This document shows, piece after piece, positions 15,535-21,094 of a stretch of 21,094 bases of DNA; within the stretch, counting starts at the first letter, position 1, and each line of letters begins with the position of its first letter. The notes beneath the pieces were generated by a model. The model worked only from the letters and a program-made list of their open reading frames with translations, made no database searches and had not been told where the DNA came from. A program made the translations under genes and the position numbers. This stretch comes from Desulfobacteraceae bacterium (lineage in GTDB: Bacteria; Desulfobacterota; Desulfobacteria; Desulfobacterales; Desulfobacteraceae): assembly GCA_003354055.1 (NCBI GenBank), contig PIVQ01000051.1, positions 1 to 21,094 of the forward strand, read 5' to 3'.

Positions 15535-15621
15535 ATGAAACTGGAAGATTGGTACATGGTTGGAAGCGTTATCTTTTGCATCCTCTTTACGGCATCCTTT
15601 GAATGGGGATTGTTCGGATAG
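15535..15621 (+). CDS. 28-residue hydrophobic small protein
   Basis: An ATG follows an AAGGAG site at about 9-base spacing, 34 bases after the broken symporter. The product is a single short hydrophobic helix (about 8-20) flanked by charged and aromatic residues, MKLEDWYMVG at the start and FEWGLFG at the end. Position and ribosome binding site suggest a small accessory subunit of the symporter, as known for other two-part SSS transporters. I do not recognise the sequence. It may be a chance frame. Confidence 0.45.
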   Translation: MKLEDWYMVGSVIFCILFTASFEWGLFG

Positions 15622-15633
15622 CCCATAAACACA

Positions 15634-15662
15634 ACCCGAAACGCCCGCAGGGCGTTTCGGGT
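15634..15662. terminator. Perfect 13-bp hairpin after the symporter relic
   Basis: ACCCGAAACGCCC pairs fully with GGGCGTTTCGGGT around a 3-base GCA loop. No T-run follows on the plus strand. It lies 13 bases after the small ORF and probably marks the 3' end of that transcript. Confidence 0.6.
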
Positions 15663-15678
15663 AAACCGATTAATTTGA

Positions 15679-15717
15679 GCACCGGCCGGGAGAACGATTC
15701 AAATCCCCGGCCGGTGC
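15679..15717. terminator. Second GC-rich hairpin, overlapping the end of the DUF7661-like gene
   Basis: GCACCGGCCGGG (15679-15690) pairs with CCCGGCCGGTGC (15706-15717). The loop contains the stop codon of the minus-strand ORF at 15699-15890. It may serve transcripts from both sides. Confidence 0.5.
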
Positions 15718-15890
15718 CATTCGTGGAGCAAATCTTCCAGGTACTGAATCAACTCATCCCCTGAGATATGGGAGGGGATGAAGATATCATGGGCTCTCCT
15801 CTTTTTCCCGTCTTAGCTCAGGTAAAAGACCTGCCAGGTTCCGTCCTGCCGAATCAACTCCATCTCCCTGCCGAAAACCGTAACCCTCAC
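15699..15890 (-). pseudogene. DUF7661-like small gene with an in-frame stop
   Basis: A GTG start (15890) lies six bases after a GGAGG site. The reading V-x-V-FGREMELIRQDGTWQVFYLS is followed by TAA at codon 26, then the same frame continues DGKKRRAHDIFIP and ELIQYLEDLLHEWHRPG to a TGA at 15699. The whole resembles the short DUF7661-type family: FGR near the start, W at mid-length, GKRR, IP, and YLDDLFHE near the end. A single base change would restore a sense codon, so this is probably a nonsense-mutated gene. Function of the family is unknown to me, and the assignment is from memory. Confidence 0.55.
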
Positions 15891-16131
15891 GTTTAACCTC
15901 CGACCTAAATCGTTGCCGTACATTTGGTTCACAGCGTCCCTTGTCCAAAGCCCGGATACCATGCTCGTTCGAGAAAGGCAATGGCGTGAAGGCAAACCAC
16001 GGTATTCTTGACAAAGCGATGATGCCTGTCACTCGATGATCAAGTAGATTGTTTATGCAGCTATCCTATTTATCATCTCATACTGAAAAGTAGTTGTTTA
16101 TAGTTTTTTCATGCGATTCCCCTGCATGGCA
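15891..16131. other. Non-coding stretch before the trkA promoter
   Basis: No gene is supported. Minus-strand frames reaching up to 16032 are extensions of the DUF7661-like region in another frame and lack recognisable content. A TTGACA near 16010 has no matching -10 box. Confidence 0.35.
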
Positions 16132-16239
16132 GTACTGCCTTGAAAAGTTGACAATTCAGGGCTGAATAGAGTATTAAGTGCCTGTTGCCCGCATGGGGTC
16201 TGGGCAGGAAACTCTGGAGAGAAAAAAGTTTTATGAAAG
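16132..16239 (+). repeat. 108-bp direct repeat, copy 2 (trkA promoter and leader)
   Basis: This copy is nearly identical to 121-228 (4 mismatches, no gaps). It spans the -35 and -10 boxes, the hairpin leader and the first codons of trkA. Similarity ends soon after the start codon. The two copies are in the same orientation, about 16 kb apart. Confidence 0.85.
16148..16177 (+). promoter_or_regulatory. Sigma-70-like promoter of trkA
   Basis: TTGACA (16148-16153), an 18-base spacer and TATTAA (16172-16177) lie about 55 bases before the trkA ATG. The implied leader of about 50 bases can form a CCTG-CCC / GGGCAGG hairpin. Its GGAGAG ribosome binding site lies within the self-complementary CTCTGGAGAG, which could limit translation. 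Confidence 0.6.
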
Positions 16240-17633
16240 CAAACAAACCGGCAAAATCCACCAATATTTTAATTCTAGGACTTGGGGGGGTAGGGTATTA
16301 CCTTGCCAAACGCCTGGTACACGAGGGCTATGCCATTACCGCCATTGAGCCGGATGCCAATATGGTCCGTCATGCAGACGGAGATATAGATGCCAGGTTT
16401 ATCCAGGGCAATGCCATGAGTGTGGAATGCTGGAGAGAGGCCAGAGCAGACCGGATGGATTATCTCATTGCGGTTACCAATAATGATGCCGTTAATATGA
16501 TGTCCTGTCTGCTGGGTGACCGGTTCGGCATTTCCAAAAAAATCGCCAGGGTCAGGTCTACGGAATTCGGAGGGGAAGATTCCATTCTCAAGGCTGAAGA
16601 TCTGAAAATAGATTTGATCATCCATCCGGAAGAATTGGCAGCCCAGGAAATTTTTAGGCTGATCAAGCTGCGGGCCGGCAATGATATTCTTGATGTGGCA
16701 GAGGAACAGATCCTTGCCATGGCCACCCGGATCAAAGAGGAATCCCCTTTGGCCTACAGAAAACTAAAGGATATTTCCGGGCTTTACAAAGAGTTTCCCT
16801 TCAGGATAGTGGCCATTGCCAGGGGGATAAAGACCCTGATTCCCGGTGGTGAGGATGAACTGCTTCCCGGAGACCAGGCCTTTTTCATGGCCGGCAGCGA
16901 ACATTTGCCCCAGTTGATGAAACTCACGGATATGGAGCAGCAGAAGCGTCATAGGGTAATGATTATCGGCGGCGGCCTTGTGGGCAGCCGGCTTGCCGAG
17001 CTTCTGGGTAAGGCATTTGATGTCAGGCTGGTTGAAAAGGACGAGGAAACTGCCAAGGCTCTGTCCCATGAGCTTGGGCATACGGAAATTCTTCACGGGG
17101 ACGGGTCAGATTCCAATATCCTGGTCTCTGCAGGGTTGCTGGACATGGACACATTTATTACAGCCACGGGCGAAAATGAGACCAATATCATGAGCTGTGT
17201 GCTGGCCAAGCATATCATGACATCCCAGGACACCCCGACAAAGCAGAGAAAATGCATTTCCATGGTCAACAAGGAAGATTATGTGGTGCTGGCTGCCACC
17301 ATGGGCACCGATATTGCCCTGAATAAAAAAATTCTGGCCAGTAATGAAATCCTGAAATTCATTCGCAGGGGAGAGCTCCTGTCCGTGGCCCATCTTCATG
17401 GATTTGATGCTGAAATGGTTGAGATTGTTGCAGCAAAGGGGGCACCCATAACAAAGACACCGTTGTCCAAGCTTGGGGCCAATTATACCGGCAAACTCAT
17501 GATCGGCGGGATCCGCCGGGATGATACCTGGCAGGTGGCAGTCGGGGACACCCAGATCCAGGGTAATGAACGGGTGATCGTGGTATGCATGTCGAAAAAC
17601 CTTAAGGATGTTCAAAAATTATTTTTGGCCTGA
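16233..17633 (+). CDS. trkA: Trk system K+ uptake regulatory subunit TrkA
   Basis: The cytoplasmic NAD(H)-binding gating subunit of the Trk potassium channel. From the chosen ATG it has 466 residues, close to the 458 of E. coli TrkA. It is a tandem of two RCK units: a Rossmann fold with GLGGVG (16-21) and acidic E39, a TrkA_C domain (about 149-229), a second Rossmann fold with GGGLVG (246-251), and a second TrkA_C domain (about 380-462). An in-frame ATG at 16185 is rejected because it lies inside the leader close to the expected transcription start; the 16233 ATG also coincides with the end of the conserved repeat. GGAGAG lies about 11 bases upstream, a long spacing. The partner channel gene trkH is convergent, with 28 bases between stops. 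Confidence 0.95.
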   Translation: MKANKPAKSTNILILGLGGVGYYLAKRLVHEGYAITAIEPDANMVRHADGDIDARFIQGNAMSVECWREARADRMDYLIAVTNNDAVNMMSCLLGDRFGISKKIARVRSTEFGGEDSILKAEDLKIDLIIHPEELAAQEIFRLIKLRAGNDILDVAEEQILAMATRIKEESPLAYRKLKDISGLYKEFPFRIVAIARGIKTLIPGGEDELLPGDQAFFMAGSEHLPQLMKLTDMEQQKRHRVMIIGGGLVGSRLAELLGKAFDVRLVEKDEETAKALSHELGHTEILHGDGSDSNILVSAGLLDMDTFITATGENETNIMSCVLAKHIMTSQDTPTKQRKCISMVNKEDYVVLAATMGTDIALNKKILASNEILKFIRRGELLSVAHLHGFDAEMVEIVAAKGAPITKTPLSKLGANYTGKLMIGGIRRDDTWQVAVGDTQIQGNERVIVVCMSKNLKDVQKLFLA

Positions 17634-17661
17634 CCTTTCCAATTTTTTAGACAGTCCGGGG

Positions 17662-19116
17662 TTATCTTTTCCAGAATGAGGGGTAGAAAATTACCAGGGC
17701 GGAGAACATCTCAAGCCTTCCCACCAGCATCAGCCATGACAAAAACCATTTGCCCGTGTTTGAGATAAATGCATAGTTTTCACTTGGCCCCACATCTCCA
17801 AAACCCGGCCCAACGTTCATCAGTGTGGCAATAACCGAACTCATGGCGGTTGTATAATCCATATTATCCGAGAGCACCATGAAGCAGCCGCCTCCCAGGA
17901 CCAGGAAAATATTTACAATAAAGTAAAACACGGCAAGCTGACCGATCTGGGCCTCCACGGGCCGTTCATTGAGCCGTACCGAAATCACGGACATGGGAGA
18001 AAAAAAGATCTGTTTAATCGTGGCTATACCGAATTTCCAGATCAGTACATAATGGACCACCTTGATGCCTGATGTGGTAGAACCTGCACAGGCCCCTATA
18101 AAACATACCGCATAGAGGAACATCTGGGAGCCTTGGGGCCACAACTCGTAATCTGCCGTGGTAAATCCGGTTGTGGTGAGAAGAGAGGTAACCTGAAATG
18201 TTCCGTATCTTAATGCATCCCAGAACGGATAGGCGTTGTCTTTCCATAGAATCCAGGTGACCATGCCGCAGAAAAAAAGCATGAATCCTAAATACCATCG
18301 GAATTCGGTGTTTTTGCGGATTACTCTCCAGTTGCCCATCATAAGATGGTAAAAGAGCATAAAGGTCACTCCGCCCAGAAACATGAAGATAATGATGATC
18401 CATTCAAAATAGGCACTGTTGTAATGGCCTATACTGGCATTATAAGGGGAGTAGCCTGACGTGGATATGGTGCCGAATGCATGGCAGAGAGAATCAAACA
18501 GAGACATGCCGCCGGCACACATTAAAATGGTCTGGAGCAGGTTCAGACCGATATAAATGCCCCAGAGCCATACCATTGTATCCCTGTTCCTTGGGACAAA
18601 TTTTTCCCCTGTAATAACCTGTCCGGGGCTGGATTCCGCCCTGAATATCCTTACCCCGCCCATGCCGTGGGGCAGGAAGATAATGGTCAGGGTTAAAAAC
18701 CCCATCCCCCCCAGAAAATGGGTCTGGCTCCGCCAGAAGATCAGGCCGTGAGGAACCACTTCAATGTCGCGCAGTATGGTGGCACCGGTGGTGGTGTATC
18801 CGGACATCATTTCAAAGAAAGCATCGGTGAATGACGGAATTGATCCGTAAAGGATAAAGGGCAGGGCGGAAACAGCCGAAATCAGGATCCACCCGAAAAA
18901 GGCTATGAAAAACCCGTCCCTGATGTTCAGGTCGTGATGACCGCGAAAACTGCGCCACAGCGGGATTCCGCATGCAATGGTTAAGACGGCTGTGGTTATC
19001 AGGGCGTTTAGATCATCCTCTCCATAGATTATAGAACAGAATATGGGTGCCAGCAGGGACGTGCCTGTGATGATCAATAATTTTCCCAGGACATTGGTAA
19101 TGGTAGTATAGTTCAT
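17662..19116 (-). CDS. trkH: Trk system K+ channel subunit TrkH
   Basis: This 484-residue integral membrane protein, the usual TrkH length, is the ion-conducting subunit that pairs with TrkA. It shows the four-fold repeat of the family, each with a pore loop: YTTTGAT (107-113), TISTSGYS (216-223), LLTTTGFTT (312-320) and NVGPGFG (434-440), whose glycines form the selectivity filter. The conserved GSTTSG (345-350) lies before the third intracellular link. The ribosome binding site is weak. A sigma-70-like promoter lies at 19156-19184. Separate promoters for trkA and trkH and their convergent layout mean the subunits are balanced at two transcripts. Confidence 0.95.
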   Translation of the reverse strand: MNYTTITNVLGKLLIITGTSLLAPIFCSIIYGEDDLNALITTAVLTIACGIPLWRSFRGHHDLNIRDGFFIAFFGWILISAVSALPFILYGSIPSFTDAFFEMMSGYTTTGATILRDIEVVPHGLIFWRSQTHFLGGMGFLTLTIIFLPHGMGGVRIFRAESSPGQVITGEKFVPRNRDTMVWLWGIYIGLNLLQTILMCAGGMSLFDSLCHAFGTISTSGYSPYNASIGHYNSAYFEWIIIIFMFLGGVTFMLFYHLMMGNWRVIRKNTEFRWYLGFMLFFCGMVTWILWKDNAYPFWDALRYGTFQVTSLLTTTGFTTADYELWPQGSQMFLYAVCFIGACAGSTTSGIKVVHYVLIWKFGIATIKQIFFSPMSVISVRLNERPVEAQIGQLAVFYFIVNIFLVLGGGCFMVLSDNMDYTTAMSSVIATLMNVGPGFGDVGPSENYAFISNTGKWFLSWLMLVGRLEMFSALVIFYPSFWKR

Positions 19117-19155
19117 AGGTCTTTATCGTAAGGTTATCAATGGTTAATTGTCCCT

Positions 19156-19184
19156 TATTTACCCTAAACCCGGTTCAGGATCAA
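19156..19184 (-). promoter_or_regulatory. Likely sigma-70 promoter of trkH
   Basis: On the minus strand TTGATC (19184-19179) is followed by a 17-base spacer and TAAATA (19161-19156), about 40 bases before the trkH ATG. Spacing is ideal and both boxes are fair. Confidence 0.45.
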
Positions 19185-19346
19185 CCATAATCCGGCGTGA
19201 CATCCAGCGGGACAGCCGGCGGGATATTTGAAGCTCGTACTTAACTTAAGGTCTTGTTCCGTTGCCAGGCCTGTATCCCATGCCTGTAAAAGGATTGTAG
19301 ATTTAATTTGTTCTGTTGCTGTAAATACTTTATACTGAATCCTCAT
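19164..19346 (-). CDS. Doubtful 60-residue ORF upstream of trkH
   Basis: An ATG follows AGGAAAGAGA at a long spacing. The product has no recognised domain; it ends with a short PAGCPAGCHAG repeat. It overlaps the likely trkH promoter, which argues against it. The rest of 19117-19436 shows no other gene, only a tandem GTGCCAAAGGA (about 19391 and 19420) before the next start. Confidence 0.2.
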   Translation of the reverse strand: MRIQYKVFTATEQIKSTILLQAWDTGLATEQDLKLSTSFKYPAGCPAGCHAGLWLILNRV

Positions 19347-19436
19347 TTTTATTCTCTTTCCTGTAAATTATGACTGCCAGGTCTTTGGGGGTGCCAAAGG
19401 ACAGCCGGGTCTTTTTGAGTGCCAAAGGATGTGCGA

Positions 19437-21094
19437 ATGACAGACAAGCCAAGTTACGAAGAATTGGAACGCCGGGTAAAGATTCTTGAGAGGGAATTGT
19501 CCTTACGGTTTGGAATTGAAGATGAGCTCAAAGAGAATCAGGAGCGGTTCCGGATGCTTTATGAGCGGGTCCCCATGCCATACCAGTCCCTGGATAGCGA
19601 CGGATTTATTGTGGAGGTGAACCCTGCCTGGCTGAAAAACCTGGGGTACACCCGTGGCGAGGTTATCGGAAGATCTTTCAGTGAGTTCCTGCACCCGGAC
19701 TGGCAGGCCCGTTTCAGGGAGAACTTTCCCCGTTTCAAGTCCGAGGGTGAGGTTGCGGGGGCTGAGTTTAAAATGGTTAAAAAGGACGGCGGTACAGTTC
19801 TGGTGTCTTTTAACGGCCAAATCGGTCATGATATACATGGCAATTTCAAGCAGACCCATTGCATATTTCAGGATATTTCGGAACAGAAAAAGGCGGAGCA
19901 GGACCTATGGCATATGGAGGCCCTTCTTAATGAATCTCAGACACTGGGCGGGGTCGGAGGGTGGGAGTTGAATCCAGAAACCTCAGAAGCTTTCTGGACG
20001 GAGAATCAATACCGTTTGCTGGGGTATGAGCCGGGGGATATTGCGGATAAGGATCTTCACTCCCATTTCATGGATAAGGTTGTCCACCCCGGAGATCAGG
20101 AGGGTCTTGGAAAAACGTTTCAAAGCCTTTTTACCGGTGAACGGCAGATTTGCACCGAATACCGGGCCATCTGTAAAAATGGAGATGAGAAAGCTTTTTC
20201 AGGAAAAGTAGTGGCCGAAAGAGACAAGGCCGGTACGATCACACGGATTTTTGGATCCAACCTGGATATTACAGAGCGAAAACAGTCCGAAGAGGCGCTT
20301 CGCGAGGAAAAAGAATTCACGGAAACTGCTCTCAATGCCGTTCAGGATACCTTTATTCTGTTTGATCCGGATACGGGCATGGCCATTCGGTGGAACAGGG
20401 CATTTACAAGGATTACCGGGTACTCTGATGATGAAGTCGCAGGGATGTCCATCATTTACACATGTATTGCGCCCGAGGACCAGGGGCTGGCATTGGGCTT
20501 TGTGGCATCGGTGATGGAAAAGGGAACAGACACCATTGAGGTGGATCTGATCTGTAAAAACGGAGACAGTGTCCCGATGGAGTTTAGCGCATCCGTGGTC
20601 AGAGACGACCGGGGAGAACCAAAATACATCATTGCGATCGGCAGAGACATCAGCGATAGAAAAGAAGCCGAGCAGGCCCTTATTGATTCACACCAGAGAT
20701 TCCTTACGGTGCTGGACAGCATTGATGCCACCGTATATGTGGTGGATATGGCCTCCTATGAAGTGCTGTTCATGAATGAGTATATGAAGGTTCACTTCGG
20801 CAAGGATATGACCGGTGACGTCTGTTACAAGGCCTATCGCAACGAATCAAAACCATGTGATCACTGTCCCAGCCCGGAGCTCCTGGATGAAAAGGGAAAT
20901 CCCACGGGTGTCTGTGCCTGGCAGACGGAAAATCCGGTTACCGGTAAATGGTATATGAATTACGACAGGGCCATTGAGTGGACTGACGGCAGAATGGTCA
21001 AGCTTCAGATTGCCACGGATATAACGGATCTTAAACAGATGGAAGATGAGCTTCGCCAGGCCCATAAGATGGAGTCCATCGGTACTCTGGCAGG
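19437..21094 (+). CDS. Multi-PAS sensor histidine kinase, 3' end outside window
   Basis: An uninterrupted frame of 552 codons starts at ATG 19437, seven bases after AAAGGA, and runs off the right edge. A short coiled segment (MTDKPSYEELERRVKILERE) is followed by four PAS domains (about 40-140, 155-275, 285-400 and 415-535). Most end in the typical D-I-(T/S)-E/D-x-K linker, and the second and third have PAC-type second halves. The fourth PAS contains C463, C474 and C477, the same C-x10-C-x2-C spacing seen in the regulator at 422-2236. The last residues, HKMESIGTLAG, are the usual lead-in to a HisKA H-box, so kinase and ATPase domains, perhaps also a receiver, lie outside. There is no signal peptide or membrane helix, so it is a cytoplasmic sensor. 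The stimulus is unknown. Confidence 0.9.
   Translation, partial: MTDKPSYEELERRVKILERELSLRFGIEDELKENQERFRMLYERVPMPYQSLDSDGFIVEVNPAWLKNLGYTRGEVIGRSFSEFLHPDWQARFRENFPRFKSEGEVAGAEFKMVKKDGGTVLVSFNGQIGHDIHGNFKQTHCIFQDISEQKKAEQDLWHMEALLNESQTLGGVGGWELNPETSEAFWTENQYRLLGYEPGDIADKDLHSHFMDKVVHPGDQEGLGKTFQSLFTGERQICTEYRAICKNGDEKAFSGKVVAERDKAGTITRIFGSNLDITERKQSEEALREEKEFTETALNAVQDTFILFDPDTGMAIRWNRAFTRITGYSDDEVAGMSIIYTCIAPEDQGLALGFVASVMEKGTDTIEVDLICKNGDSVPMEFSASVVRDDRGEPKYIIAIGRDISDRKEAEQALIDSHQRFLTVLDSIDATVYVVDMASYEVLFMNEYMKVHFGKDMTGDVCYKAYRNESKPCDHCPSPELLDEKGNPTGVCAWQTENPVTGKWYMNYDRAIEWTDGRMVKLQIATDITDLKQMEDELRQAHKMESIGTLA

Noticed and set aside
16010..16040. TTGACA near 16010 as a promoter
   Set aside because: No -10 box at suitable distance (the sequence after 17 bases is ACTCGA).
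16132..16232. c-di-AMP (ydaO/yuaA) riboswitch upstream of a K+ transport gene
   Set aside because: The gene context is right, but the leader after the predicted start is only about 50 bases and lacks the conserved blocks of that large aptamer.
16185..16232. Upstream in-frame ATG as the trkA start
   Set aside because: It lies in the leader close to the predicted transcription start, adds 16 residues atypical of TrkA, and the same stretch is conserved in the orphan repeat without trkA.
1..21094. CRISPR array, tRNA, rRNA, phage attachment site or defence island
   Set aside because: No regularly spaced repeats, cloverleaf-like genes, integrase or known defence genes were seen on reading both strands. 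The repeats found are a single pair or scattered hairpins.

Overview
The window reads as accessory and regulatory DNA from a Gram-negative bacterium, most likely a sulfate-reducing Desulfobacteraceae-type deltaproteobacterium (Desulfobacter, Desulfobacula or a relative). This is inferred from the style of the genes: a large Cache-HAMP-PAS-PAS histidine kinase paired with an NtrC-type regulator, a two-subunit sodium/carboxylate symporter of the VC_2705 type, a cNMP-CBS-DUF294 protein, a Trk potassium system and multi-PAS kinases. No rRNA, tRNA or single-copy marker is present, so the assignment rests on gene style only.

Layout. (1) 1-421: the partial head of a leftward ORF, the first copy of a 108-bp repeat carrying a sigma-70-like promoter, and a terminator for the next operon. 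(2) 422-5089, minus strand: sensor kinase followed by sigma-54-dependent response regulator, separated by a 111-bp gap with a long inverted repeat. (3) 5090-7255: a non-coding stretch with a large hairpin, an insertion sequence (transposase on the minus strand), then on the plus strand only the C-terminal Fis-type tail of a second NtrC-type regulator. (4) 7256-10537, plus strand: a textbook sigma-54 promoter with an upstream palindrome, a structured leader, then DUF4212 small subunit, VC_2705-type symporter and an unknown membrane protein. (5) 10696-12734, minus strand: cNMP-CBS-DUF294 protein followed by a response regulator cut off after about 31 residues. (6) 12996-14165: a heavily frameshifted IS91-family transposase relic. 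(7) 14168-15621: a second sodium:solute symporter, missing its N-terminus and frameshifted in a G-run, followed by a 28-residue hydrophobic ORF. (8) 15622-16231: two GC-rich hairpins, a DUF7661-like small gene broken by an in-frame stop, and the second copy of the 108-bp repeat, which here is the promoter and leader of trkA. (9) 16233-19116: trkA (plus) and trkH (minus), convergent, together encoding a K+ uptake system. (10) 19437-21094: a four-PAS sensor kinase that runs off the right edge just before its H-box.

How it fits together. The intact symporter operon looks built for sigma-54 control, yet the nearest sigma-54 activator has been reduced to its DNA-binding tail, the receiver gene beside DUF294 is truncated and the second symporter is dead. 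The centre of the window is therefore a decaying transport-and-signalling island between intact two-component genes on the left and intact Trk genes on the right. The two near-identical 108-bp copies bracket about 16 kb of it. I do not see a convincing undescribed defence, CRISPR or biosynthetic system. The observations most worth following are the 108-bp repeat, the orphaned sigma-54 promoter, and a Cys-x10-Cys-x2-Cys PAS motif shared by two otherwise separate signalling proteins.
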